From assembly GCA_021777055.1 (NCBI GenBank), contig JAIQZO010000009.1:1-64000 (forward strand): a stretch of DNA of 64,000 nucleotides, in the 5' to 3' direction. Below the pieces are notes generated by a model that was not told the origin of the DNA, ran no database searches, and saw only the letters and a list, made by a program, of their open reading frames with translations. The DNA is from Candidatus Anammoxibacter sp. (GTDB lineage Bacteria > Planctomycetota > Brocadiia > Brocadiales > Anammoxibacteraceae). Below, piece by piece: positions 39,333 to 48,203 of this stretch. Made by a program: the position numbers and the translations under genes. Positions within the stretch are counted from its first letter, which is position 1; the number at the start of each line of letters is the position of its first letter.

Positions 39333-40811
39333 TTAATTACCTGCAATAACAGAATAAGCACTATAAGCCTTTCTATCAAGGTGCTCCATATCTTTAAAAC
39401 CTGGCAGATAAGTTCCGTATTTCCTTTCCAGTTCTGATTCTGGAAAGTGCATTCTTTGTATAGGCAGTACATGCTGAAGCCGTTCCTTTTTCATTATGTG
39501 GTTTTTTATAAGCTTTCTTCGCATGGTATTTACAAATGTTTCATTTAATGGCATTACTGGCTCTTGAAATCTGTCATAAGAATCATTTAACGATTTCTCT
39601 ATTGAGTCTGGACTGTAACCCATCTCTATAGCTGTTTGATAAATAGGTGTACCTTCATAAAGTTTCACCATGTTCAGATAGGGGAAATGTACCATTGGCA
39701 TATCATTAATAGTCTTGATTGTTAATTCTGCTTCCTCTTCAGTTTCTCCCGGAAATCCCATCATCAGGAAGAGTCCAACTACAACGTCTTTACTCGTAGT
39801 GTAATTTACGGCATCAATTAATTTGGGAATTGAAAGCCTCTTTTTTATAATACTCTGCATCCGTGGCGATGCAGTTTCAAGGGCATAGTTCACTTCAACC
39901 ATGCCTGCTTCAACTAAAAGATCTATTAATGCTGGTGTTATAATATCTCCCCTTAGTCCGTTAGGAAAAAAAAGTCGTATCTTGATTGGTTCGTTGATGA
40001 TCATCTTAAGTAGGGCTTCTGCATTCTTAATACGCAAATTAAACAGATCGTCTGCAAAAACAAAATCTCTGATGTCATATTTGTGATAAAGCTCAAGTAT
40101 TTCTTCCATAACAGACTCGGGAGGCCTGGATCTGAATCTGTTTTTCATTATGTCGTGACAGTACGAACATTCATAAGGGCAGCCACGTGTAGATTGTATA
40201 AGTGCTCTTTTTTGTGAAGAGATTGAAAAACCCGGACGGCCATTGTAACTATTTAAGTTTACACCATCGTAATCCGGTAATGGAAGTTTGGAAAGATCCT
40301 CTATTAATGAGCGTGGGGGGGTTCGTACTATCTTTCCATCCTTCATAACACATAAACCATCAACATCTCTCCATTTATCAGCCCCTTCTATGATATTCTC
40401 TAGTACTTCTTCAAAAGTAAGTTCACCCTCGCCAATTACTACTGCGTCTATGTTTGAATCACTGGCCACCTTCTCTGGAGAAGAGCTTGGGTATGGTCCA
40501 CCCGCAATTATAATTGCATTACTATTTTTTCTACCCAGCTTTGCTGCCATATGGATCTGATTACTTGTAACTGTTAAGCAACGTAGACCAATCAGATCCG
40601 GATTAAGTTTAAGAATAAGATCTTCATACTCAGAATAAGATCTAAAATTGATCTTCGCCTGTAGAATCTTGACATCTATATCATTTCCAAATTTACGTTT
40701 TTGCCACGCAGAAAGATACATAAGACCAAGGGGAGGTTCTATAACATTCCAAAGAGTTTTATTGTCAAGAGCTGGTGAAAAGTCTATTAGTACAATTTTA
40801 AAAGGTTTCAT
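39333..40811 (-). CDS. B12-binding-domain radical SAM protein
   Basis: About 492 residues. Residues ~1-140 are a cobalamin-binding-like Rossmann domain (PPLGLMYLSAW, AGGPYPSSSPEKV, VIGEGELTFEEVL). Next is a radical SAM domain with cluster motif CPYECSYC. A tail of ~90 residues follows. The start is best placed at ATG 40811, nine bases after GAAGGAA; a TTG at 40820 is too close to that site. Families with this layout include methylases and other lipid or natural-product enzymes; the substrate is unknown. A sigma-54 promoter (40904-40920) precedes it, back to back with that of the operon at 41188. Confidence 0.9.
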   Translation of the reverse strand: MKPFKIVLIDFSPALDNKTLWNVIEPPLGLMYLSAWQKRKFGNDIDVKILQAKINFRSYSEYEDLILKLNPDLIGLRCLTVTSNQIHMAAKLGRKNSNAIIIAGGPYPSSSPEKVASDSNIDAVVIGEGELTFEEVLENIIEGADKWRDVDGLCVMKDGKIVRTPPRSLIEDLSKLPLPDYDGVNLNSYNGRPGFSISSQKRALIQSTRGCPYECSYCHDIMKNRFRSRPPESVMEEILELYHKYDIRDFVFADDLFNLRIKNAEALLKMIINEPIKIRLFFPNGLRGDIITPALIDLLVEAGMVEVNYALETASPRMQSIIKKRLSIPKLIDAVNYTTSKDVVVGLFLMMGFPGETEEEAELTIKTINDMPMVHFPYLNMVKLYEGTPIYQTAIEMGYSPDSIEKSLNDSYDRFQEPVMPLNETFVNTMRRKLIKNHIMKKERLQHVLPIQRMHFPESELERKYGTYLPGFKDMEHLDRKAYSAYSVIAGN

Positions 40812-40903
40812 ATCTGTCAATTCCTTCTTTTCTATTTGGTTAATTTTTGTAAGGTTTTACTATTCAGCAAAAAACAATAACAGATTACTAAAATAATCAT
40901 AAT

Positions 40904-41108
40904 AGCAATTTCAATGCCAATGTTATTGTTTGCTATTTCTTACGAGATATGACTTTTTTGATGATAGAGAGTACGATTTATCGTGAACAGATAACGAGAA
41001 ATCGTAATTATAAAAGTGGTACAGTTAACATAAGTACGATATCTGTTCAATTCCGTGGGTCTTTTAAGCAATTTTGACTAAATTCTTACTTTGGCCTGTT
41101 ATTTGCGA
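40904..41108. promoter_or_regulatory. Divergent sigma-54 promoters sharing two enhancer palindromes
   Basis: Minus strand: TTGGCATTGAAATTGCT, GC at 40905-40906, for the B12 radical SAM gene. Plus strand: TTGGCCTGTTATTTGCG, GG 41093-41094 and GC 41105-41106, for the operon at 41188. Both have exact N10 spacing. Between them are TACGATTTATCGTG (40972-40985) and AACGAGAAATCGTA (40993-41006), both of the form WACGA-N4-TCGTR, with centres 21 bp apart. One activator bound there could drive both directions. Confidence 0.75.
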
Positions 41109-41187
41109 TGACTTAATTACAGAAACATAAAGAACAAAGCAAGTTCAAATTAAATTATTAGACACTACTATATTTAAGGATAAAACT

Positions 41188-41442
41188 ATGGACAACAACT
41201 GTAAAAACATTGAAATAGAGAGTATGCTTTCACAAATTGAAGATAGAATTAATATTCTTAATCAATTAAATCTACACGGACTCAATAATAAGAAATTAAC
41301 ACTAACTTGCTCAAAATTAATTAATCTTTCAGAAAGGTTAAATAATTTGGCATATTCAAATCTATACGCTTTAGGTGAAAGTAGTGGAGCAGAAACCTCC
41401 TATTTGTCTATTTTAGAGCAAATTAACAATAAAGAGGATTAG
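41188..41442 (+). CDS. Small protein of 84 residues ahead of a radical SAM gene
   Basis: Reads as a helical, Asn/Leu-rich protein with no signal peptide or membrane segment. The middle, ending KLTLTCSKLINLSERLNNLA, distantly resembles the helical hairpin of Spo0E-like phosphatases, but the SQELD signature is not kept. It ends 2 bp before the radical SAM start, so the two are tightly coupled. It could be a partner, a carrier or a peptide substrate of the enzyme; there is no Gly-Gly or Cys-rich core to support a peptide natural product. Confidence 0.65.
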   Translation: MDNNCKNIEIESMLSQIEDRINILNQLNLHGLNNKKLTLTCSKLINLSERLNNLAYSNLYALGESSGAETSYLSILEQINNKED

Positions 41443-41444
41443 TT

Positions 41445-42560
41445 ATGGAAAAAACTTTGTGTAATTTCAATTTGACCGGTCTGAAGCTTGATCTTCTTTG
41501 CAAGGGAATCCGTATGGATGAATCTGCGAAACAGAGACTTTTACCACCGTACAAATACAAGCGTGCTTCCCTTTCCGAAGGTAGAAATTTTGAATTATAT
41601 TTAAATGGTAGAGCAACAGTTGTAAATCTAGCGGTGTATGAGAAGTTTGTTAAGGATTCACCTTACTTTTATGACGATGTTAATAAATTATTGTTAAATG
41701 ATGGGCAAGAGGTTACAAAGATTGAAATGGTGCCCGACCCTGAGTGGTATCTTGATAAACTTGACAATGATACATTGCTTGGATCATATATTCAGGTTCA
41801 CGGAACAAATGTACTGGCAACTTCACTAAGTAACTATTGTGTTTTTAAAGATGATAATGCAGGATGTAAATTCTGTGGCTTAACCCTGGATAAAAAGAAT
41901 AGAAGGAAAGACCCTGGAATGTTAGCAAAAGTTCTAAACATTATCGAACACAATAATCCTGGAAAATATGCTGAATTAAATATTAATTCAGGAACTTTGC
42001 GGTCTGATGACATGGGCGCAGATATGTATATTTCAGTGATAGAAGAGATAAGAAAAATATCGGATATTCCTTTGTCTGCACAAATTGCTCCCATGAGGAA
42101 GCTGTCGCATATTGATAGGCTAAAGGATGCAGGCCTAAATAGTTTGAGTTTTAATATTGAAATATGGGATGACGCTACAAGAGAGAGAATAATGCCAGGC
42201 AAAGGAAAAATCCCAAAGAGTCTATATTTGGATTGTTTGGAGTATGCCAGCGAAACATTTGGTCCGGCTAATGTCTCTTCCTGGTTGATTGCCGGCCTTG
42301 AACCGCAAGAAACAACATTAATTGCCGCTGAAGAGGTGGCAAAAAGGGGCGCTGTTCCGTTTGTAACAGTTTTCCGACCAATTAAGGGATCACTTATGGA
42401 AGATGTTGAGCCTCCTAATGTAGAAACAATGTTTTCTATTTTCATAGAGGTAGAAAGTATTTTAAAAAGATACAGTATTGATCCAAGAAATGGTAACTGT
42501 GGCTGCGCTAAATGTGATTGCTGTTCTGTTGCCGGAGAGGTGCTTAATTATGGTTTATGA
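41445..42560 (+). CDS. Radical SAM protein with unusual Cx8Cx2C cluster motif
   Basis: 371 residues. The only plausible cluster motif is C132-x8-C141-x2-C144 (YCVFKDDNAGCKFCG) rather than the usual Cx3Cx2C. A Rossmann/TIM-barrel pattern follows, including LNINSGTL and SFNIEIWDDATRERIMPGKG. The C-terminus has a Cys cluster (NCGCAKCDCC) that could hold another iron-sulfur centre. It resembles, loosely, the MSMEG_0568-type radical SAM family. The gene overlaps the next one by 11 bp and lies 2 bp after the 84-residue protein gene. Reaction unknown. Confidence 0.8.
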   Translation: MEKTLCNFNLTGLKLDLLCKGIRMDESAKQRLLPPYKYKRASLSEGRNFELYLNGRATVVNLAVYEKFVKDSPYFYDDVNKLLLNDGQEVTKIEMVPDPEWYLDKLDNDTLLGSYIQVHGTNVLATSLSNYCVFKDDNAGCKFCGLTLDKKNRRKDPGMLAKVLNIIEHNNPGKYAELNINSGTLRSDDMGADMYISVIEEIRKISDIPLSAQIAPMRKLSHIDRLKDAGLNSLSFNIEIWDDATRERIMPGKGKIPKSLYLDCLEYASETFGPANVSSWLIAGLEPQETTLIAAEEVAKRGAVPFVTVFRPIKGSLMEDVEPPNVETMFSIFIEVESILKRYSIDPRNGNCGCAKCDCCSVAGEVLNYGL

Positions 42561-43239
42561 ATTAAATGAGGCTGAAAGACTTTGGGATAATGTTATTTCA
42601 AATAGAACATATAATCTTGAAGAGCCGGATAAGCTAGTAATGGATCGCATGGAGATGCTTAAGCAGAAGAAGGTAAGAAACGTTGTGGATATTGGCTGTG
42701 GTCTTGGGCGCCATGTGAATCTATTATCGCAATACGGATATTCAGTTTTGGGTATCGATATTTCAAATAGCGCCTTACAAAGTACAAGGGATTCGGTTAC
42801 GTTTTCTTCACGAACACACCTTGCAATGGGAAATATATCATCTTTACCGATAAAATCAGACCAATTTTGTTTAGCGCTTGTATGGCGAATGTTACATTTA
42901 AACACAAAATCACAAATAGAATTAGGGCTAAAGGAGATTAACAGGATATTAAGAACAAATGGTATTTTGTTATGTTCGGTACGATCAATTTCTAACAGCC
43001 TTTTCTTTGATGCTAAGGAGAGCGGTGAGGAGGTTGAACCCAATACATTTGTAATGAAGTCAAAAAGTATTAACGGACTCTTGTACCATTTTTTTTCTCT
43101 GCAAGAAGTTGAAAAAACTTTCTCTAAATGGTTCAATGTAGTAAGTATTGAGGAACATGAACTTGAGCATACGGGCTATACTGTTAATATTGATTCCCAT
43201 AAAAATATGTTTTGGGTTATATTAGCACAAAAGAAATGA
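42550..43239 (+). CDS. Class I SAM-dependent methyltransferase
   Basis: About 229 residues from ATG 42550, chosen because GGAGAGG lies about 10 bases upstream; longer in-frame starts run through the previous gene. Motif I is VVDIGCGLGRHVNLLSQYG, motif II VLGIDIS, and motif IV/V region SDQFCLALVWRMLHLN. A methyltransferase of the UbiE/COQ5-like Methyltransf_11 type. It is the third gene of the sigma-54-controlled operon with the small protein and the radical SAM enzyme, so it likely modifies the same product. Confidence 0.88.
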   Translation: MVYELNEAERLWDNVISNRTYNLEEPDKLVMDRMEMLKQKKVRNVVDIGCGLGRHVNLLSQYGYSVLGIDISNSALQSTRDSVTFSSRTHLAMGNISSLPIKSDQFCLALVWRMLHLNTKSQIELGLKEINRILRTNGILLCSVRSISNSLFFDAKESGEEVEPNTFVMKSKSINGLLYHFFSLQEVEKTFSKWFNVVSIEEHELEHTGYTVNIDSHKNMFWVILAQKK

Positions 43240-43322
43240 TATAAAGAGAATTGTGTAACATGGTGCGGTGAAGACATAAGCAAAATTGGGAATACAGAAT
43301 ACAGGAGTCAGAATTCTGAATC

Positions 43323-43503
43323 TTGCTGTAGCAGTCTTGTAGGTGGCATCAAATGTTTCTTAGCCAATTATTATATTTGTGAGTTATAATAACTTTTACA
43401 TTCAGGTATTTCAGTTTAAAGAGGCAAAAACATTCAATAAGAGTGGCAAATTTAAGGTGGGATAAAAAACATTTAGAAACTTTCAGCAAGACTGCTCCAG
43501 CAA
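43323..43503. repeat. MITE-like element, copy 2
   Basis: Homologous to 16115-16289 over the whole length, with the same inverted ends (TTGCTGTAGCAGTC / GACTGCTCCAGCAA) and interior TTATATTTGTGAGTTATAAT. It lies directly upstream of the 9-bp tandem repeat. Confidence 0.75.
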
Positions 43504-43524
43504 TAATTCTATAATTTTAGCTCA

Positions 43525-43659
43525 TTTTAGGCATTTTAGGCAATTTAGGCATTTTAGGCATTTTAGGCATTTTAGGCATTTTAGGCAATTTAGGCATTTT
43601 AGGCATTTTAGGCAATTTAGGCAATTTAGGCAATTTAGGCATTTTAGGCATTTTAGGCA
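43525..43659. repeat. Fifteen tandem copies of a 9-bp unit
   Basis: The units are TTTTAGGCA or ATTTAGGCA, fifteen in a row, 135 bp in all. The only variation is the first base of the unit (T or A). It lies 95 bp before the DinB-like gene. Copy number is likely variable between cells or strains. Confidence 0.95.
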
Positions 43660-43753
43660 CTCAAAGTGAGTAAGCATATGTGTGAAGCAAATAGCTAACC
43701 GGACAACACTTGTAACGAACTAACTTTAAAATCAACTATACGGGGGAATAAAT

Positions 43754-44362
43754 ATGGAATACAAATTTCTAATTGACACTTACGACACGGAACGTTTAAA
43801 GATTCTCAGTGTATGGAGCATGTTTAGTAATACAGATCTAACTGTTCGTCCAAATTCTACAGACAAAAGGGGGAGGAATCTACTGGAACAAATGGTGCAT
43901 CAATGTATGAGCGAAAATATTTGGTTCTGCAAGATGTTTGGCATTGATGTCAAAGCACCGCCATTGCCGGAAAACGAAACTCGTTTGAATTTTATAAGGC
44001 GTTACGCTGTGGATTCTGGTTTACGCTGCGAAGCACTGCAAGAAAAGGATAGTAATTGGTGGGAAGAAGAAGTTGATTTCTTTGAGGTAAAACGTTCCCG
44101 AGCTTGGATTATGACAAGGAGGATTTCTCATGCAGCACAACACAGAGGCCAGCTAATTACAATGTTGCGTGTATTAGGGAAGGAAGTGCATAGCGTATAC
44201 GGCCCTTCTGGTGATAGTGGTGGTTTACCGCAAAATAACGCAAAGACAATTTATGCTTACTCAGACATAGAAGCGTTGATAAAAGGTGAAGAGATCGGTG
44301 GCAGAAAGGCTGAATTGCCAGGACCGGGTAACTTGCCATGTACGGAGCGGCCCGACCCTTAG
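43754..44362 (+). CDS. DinB-family metal-binding helical protein
   Basis: 202 residues with the DinB/YfiT four-helix pattern. The likely metal triad is a His in LLEQMVHQCM and the two His of RRISHAAQHRGQLITMLRVLG. GGGGGA precedes the ATG at 43754. The C-terminal ~30 residues are Gly/Pro-rich and extra to the fold. Family members are thiol transferases or stress proteins of unclear function. No operon partner. Confidence 0.85.
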   Translation: MEYKFLIDTYDTERLKILSVWSMFSNTDLTVRPNSTDKRGRNLLEQMVHQCMSENIWFCKMFGIDVKAPPLPENETRLNFIRRYAVDSGLRCEALQEKDSNWWEEEVDFFEVKRSRAWIMTRRISHAAQHRGQLITMLRVLGKEVHSVYGPSGDSGGLPQNNAKTIYAYSDIEALIKGEEIGGRKAELPGPGNLPCTERPDP

Positions 44363-44467
44363 AAAAATAGGTTATTTAGGATTTTAAGTGGGTAGTAAAT
44401 TATGTTTATTGAGTTGAAAAGATTTTAAAATAATCAGCTAATTAAAGTGCGTAAACTAAGAATATTG

Positions 44468-44517
44468 TTTCCCTTATAAGTCCTTACACCCTAAATCTGA
44501 AGGGCTTATAAGGGAAA
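44468..44517. terminator. Strong hairpin between convergent genes
   Basis: Arms TTTCCCTTATAAGTCC and GGGCTTATAAGGGAAA pair over 16 bases with one mismatch. It lies between the DinB-like gene and the sigma-54 activator, which converge. No clear T-run, so a terminator role is likely but not proven. Confidence 0.5.
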
Positions 44518-44679
44518 TAGTATTCTGCCCGATCTTATTACGCTGAACAATTTTTTCTTTAAACTTTCGACAAAACCTGTTCTTTTTACAAAATTATATT
44601 ATAGTTACCCACTCAAAATCCTAAAGAGCCGAAAAATAACTGTTAATGATTTTCCAACTTAAGGTTATATAATATGGAC

Positions 44680-46317
44680 CTACTTTTCGATACCCAGGGC
44701 TTTTATCCTGGATGCTAGCGTGGTGGGCTTTGTGCCAAGAAGTGCGGCCGCGCCTTCGGAACCGGAAACTCTCCAATCCGTTTTATTGAGGGCAGCTATA
44801 ATATTCTCTTTTTCTAACTGTTTCAGGTCTGTATATGTCAGTATCTTATCTACGTGGTCGTTAATAATGTAAGGGTTTTGACTGCTTTGCAAAGTAAACA
44901 TTGATTCTCTGTTTGGAAGGTCTAATAGCAGTTCCATCCCTCTTGATAATATGACTCCACGTTCAATCTGATTTTGTAATTCCCTAATATTTCCCGGCCA
45001 ATCATAACTTTGTAATTGATTAACATGCTTCTTTTTCAATTGTAACTTAGGTAAACCCATACGTCTGCAACTTTGCTTCAAGAAATGGTCTGCCAAAAGT
45101 GGTATATCGTCAATTCTTTTGCGCAAAGGGGCAATCTCTAACGGAAAGACGTTTAATCTAAAGTAAAGGTCCTCTCTAAATCTCTTTTCCTCTACCTCTT
45201 TTTTAAGATCACGATTGGTTGCCACTACAATACGAACATCTACTTTCCGAGTCTTTTCATCACCAATCCGTTCATATTCACCTTCCTGAAGTACACGTAA
45301 TAATTTGCTTTGCATTTCAATAGGGATCTCTCCTATTTCATCAAGAAAAAGTGTACCCCCGTCTGCAAGCTGGAATCTTCCGGTTCTGTCTTTGATTGCA
45401 CCGGTAAATGCCCCTTTAACATGTCCGAAGAATTCACTCTCAAAAAGTTCTTTCGGTATGGAAGCACAATTTACCTTTATAAGCGGGCTCTTTTTGCGAT
45501 GACTTCTCTGATGAATTGATAAAGCTAACAACTCTTTTCCGGTTCCTGATTCTCCGTTAATTAAAACCGTGGCATCGGTGGGCGCAACTAGCTCTATTTG
45601 TTGAAGAACATTCTGCAATGCATTACTTTGTCCAACAATATTGTCAAAAGAGTAACTCTCTCTTACTTCATCACGCAGATATTCGTTTTCTAATTCCAAC
45701 TGATCATGCAGTTCCTCTATCTCTTCAAATGCCCTTGCATTAGATATTGCAGCGGCAGCATTATCAGCAAACGTTCGAAGTAAATTTAGATGTGATTCGT
45801 CTAGAATCGCCCTGCTGAAAATGGCCAATACTCCCAGCACTTCACCACGAAAAACCAGCGGTTGTCCAGCAAAGCTGCTTACTTTCTCGTTCTCTACCCA
45901 TTTATGGTCTTTTATCCAATTTGTATTTTTATCAATATCATTATATAACAATGGCTTTCCTGTTCCACCGATAAACCCCACTTTGCCAGTGGTTGCAACA
46001 CAGTCAGATTCTTTGTCAGATAGAGGAAACCGCCGATAATTACCATTGATAGAGACTATTCGTTTATCTTTATTGTTTATAGAACGACCATCACTGGCCA
46101 CAAGATGTAAACACTTGGAATGATTATGACATACTTCTGATTTTGTGCAATCTTTGCAAATATCCCCTTTTTCAATCAACCATATTCGCGCAAGTACAAC
46201 ATTAGTATCATCAGCTAATCCGCTAACTATTTTACGAAACACTTTACTTGCAGATTGTTCATTTGCAACTGATAATGCAATAGATTGTAAAAACTCAATA
46301 TTCATTTGTATGGTCAT
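44680..46317 (-). CDS. GAF-domain sigma-54 activator with a Cys cluster
   Basis: 545 residues. A GAF sensor domain (~10-200) contains the insert ICKDCTKSEVCHNHSKCLH with Cys 54, 57, 63 and 69 (C-x2-C-x5-C-x5-C) and nearby His, a possible metal or iron-sulfur site. A coiled linker, an AAA+ domain with Walker A GESGTGKE and intact GAFTGA, and a Fis-type helix-turn-helix follow. The layout is FhlA/NorR-like and has no receiver. The target is not obvious; the divergent promoters at 40904-41108 are the nearest unassigned sigma-54 promoters. Confidence 0.93.
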   Translation of the reverse strand: MTIQMNIEFLQSIALSVANEQSASKVFRKIVSGLADDTNVVLARIWLIEKGDICKDCTKSEVCHNHSKCLHLVASDGRSINNKDKRIVSINGNYRRFPLSDKESDCVATTGKVGFIGGTGKPLLYNDIDKNTNWIKDHKWVENEKVSSFAGQPLVFRGEVLGVLAIFSRAILDESHLNLLRTFADNAAAAISNARAFEEIEELHDQLELENEYLRDEVRESYSFDNIVGQSNALQNVLQQIELVAPTDATVLINGESGTGKELLALSIHQRSHRKKSPLIKVNCASIPKELFESEFFGHVKGAFTGAIKDRTGRFQLADGGTLFLDEIGEIPIEMQSKLLRVLQEGEYERIGDEKTRKVDVRIVVATNRDLKKEVEEKRFREDLYFRLNVFPLEIAPLRKRIDDIPLLADHFLKQSCRRMGLPKLQLKKKHVNQLQSYDWPGNIRELQNQIERGVILSRGMELLLDLPNRESMFTLQSSQNPYIINDHVDKILTYTDLKQLEKENIIAALNKTDWRVSGSEGAAALLGTKPTTLASRIKALGIEK

Positions 46318-46615
46318 TAATAAAAATGAGAATTAACGGGAGTATTTTAAAACAATTACAGGTTTGATTATAAATTTGAATAATCGTAAGGTTTAAAGTT
46401 AATATACACTCAAGTAACAAACAAAGCAAGTATTAACGAACTAAGAACATGGCTTAATAGAATTATTGATGGGTTTTCGCTATCGCTTAACCCATCCTAC
46501 ATTATTTGCGTATAATAATCGCCCACCTAAGGTATTGATTTAATAGTATAGGCGTTTTTATTTTTAATTGTTATAAGTATAACTGTTACAGGCAATAAGT
46601 AAAATTTGATTACGC

Positions 46616-46940
46616 GGATTATAGTATTACCCTGTAAAAACTTCTTTTTTTAGAAAGAAATTTTTGACGTGCATTGTTAAGTCCTTTACTCCCACATAGT
46701 TACTGGTTACTTGATACTAGATGCTTGATGATTTATTTAAACGCCTTAAAACGTTATATCTCAAATTAAATTCGGCTCTTCTTATGTTGCATCTTGACAA
46801 GAAAGATAGAAATTGAACTATTTGCCTGTATCCGGTATCTAGAATCCAGTATCTAGAATCCGATATCTGTTGCCTGTATCCAGTATCTAGAATCCAGTAT
46901 TCAGCATCTTGTATTTTGGTTGCGGCTTCGCCGCACTATG
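46616..46940 (-). repeat. Dispersed element with TATAGTATTAC end (inverted copy)
   Basis: Read on the minus strand it starts with GCGGCGAAGCCGCAACC and ends with AGAAGTTTTTACAGGGTAAT followed by ACTATAA. The middle holds repeated ATCCAGTATCTAGAATCC-like units (46825-46905). Related elements are at 49190-49300, 51163-51304 and 60965-61194. The rest of 46318-47210 shows no gene. Confidence 0.65.
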
Positions 46941-47210
46941 TATGATTCCTCTGACAGAAATCAGTGTAATCATTTTTTAATTTAAACAATTATTCCCTAA
47001 TTTGTCCATTTATAATATGCACTTCTCTGCCTGCCTTTCATTATTTTTTTTCTTGACCATGATATCAATAATGATACTATTAATGCGCGCACTAGGAAGG
47101 TGCCTGTAATAAACTGAGCAACAATGATAATGGGTAATGGGGATTTAGTAAAAAAATATGCTGAAAGCTAGATTGTCAGAGGATCATTACATAAATTAGA
47201 GAAAGAAAAC

Positions 47211-47597
47211 ATGAAGATAAAAGGAGCATATCATCACATCCATCTTTTGAGTGAAAACCCGGAAGTGGCAACCCGGTGGTACGTTCAAAACCTTGACGGT
47301 CAGATCAAGGAGCAGTTTGATGTACGTGGTTCAATTCACATCCGTATTCGCATCGGTGAAGCTCAACTGATTATTCGTGGACTAGGGCCAGGAGAATCAG
47401 TCGTAAAGCCTGGGAAAGATAAACTTCTGGGTATCGATCACTTTGCGTTGGTGCCAAATGATATTGAAGTGTTGATGAGCCAACTGAAGGAGAATGGAGT
47501 AAAGATTGTTAAACCAATCTTTACGACCACTGCTGGAGGACAGGCGTTCTTCATTGAGGGCCCGGATGGCGTTTTAATTGAGATTATTGAGAATTGA
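47211..47597 (+). CDS. VOC-superfamily (glyoxalase/dioxygenase-like) protein
   Basis: 128 residues in a single vicinal-oxygen-chelate domain: AYHHIHLLSENPEVATRWYVQNLDG at the start, IDHFALVPNDIEVLMSQLKENG in the middle, and AFFIEGPDGVLIEIIE at the end. Metal ligands are likely a His in HHIH, the His of DHF and the Glu of IEI. It is a stand-alone gene; the substrate cannot be inferred. Confidence 0.88.
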   Translation: MKIKGAYHHIHLLSENPEVATRWYVQNLDGQIKEQFDVRGSIHIRIRIGEAQLIIRGLGPGESVVKPGKDKLLGIDHFALVPNDIEVLMSQLKENGVKIVKPIFTTTAGGQAFFIEGPDGVLIEIIEN

Positions 47598-47739
47598 TTG
47601 TCTCCGGTGCGTTTCTTTTAGCTGTTACTTATGTTCAGTAATATCTGTCAAAGTAGGACAACCAAACATCGAAAATCCTAGGGGCGGAGCCGTTGGACTC
47701 TGATGGCATTGCTTCTTACTTTAATCGTTATATTGTATT

Positions 47740-48102
47740 ATGAAATTATCAAGTAAATTAATATGGCAAGAAAAGCAACACCGGCAGCTTTTCAAAATAA
47801 TTGACGAAGTTCAACACACCCATTTCACGGATCTATTTCTTCGGCTCTCCGCTTACATTGAGCAGCACTTCTCAATGGAGGAGGAGTATATGAAACAAAC
47901 CAATTTTCCTGATACAGAGAAGCATACCCAGGAACATCGAAATTTCTCGGATAGGGTTTTATCTTTTATCTCTCACCAAGAAATTCTGGATGATGAGTTC
48001 AGGATTTCTATTCATAACTATCTCTTAGAATGGTTGGAAATACATGTACATGGAATAGACAAAGATCTTGAAGAACATGTTTTAAAGTCAGATGTAAAGT
48101 GA
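47740..48102 (+). CDS. Bacteriohemerythrin-like di-iron protein
   Basis: 120 residues. Iron-ligand motifs are in order: HRQLFKIIDEV, HFSMEEEYM, HTQEHRNF and HVHGIDKD. The usual first stretch (about 10 residues before the first His) is short here. It is a single-domain oxygen-binding or oxygen-sensing protein. A ribosome binding site is not obvious. Confidence 0.88.
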   Translation: MKLSSKLIWQEKQHRQLFKIIDEVQHTHFTDLFLRLSAYIEQHFSMEEEYMKQTNFPDTEKHTQEHRNFSDRVLSFISHQEILDDEFRISIHNYLLEWLEIHVHGIDKDLEEHVLKSDVK

Positions 48103-48203
48103 AGTATCTGTATAACAAATCATTTTACTGGAATTTTTTTCGCTATATTCTAAAAGGTTGGCGAATTCAGACCTTATAGACTATTTTAGTAAAAATATAT
48201 TTC

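Noticed and set aside
43525-43659. CRISPR-like array
   Set aside because: The repeat is directly tandem with 9-bp units and no spacers; no cas genes nearby.
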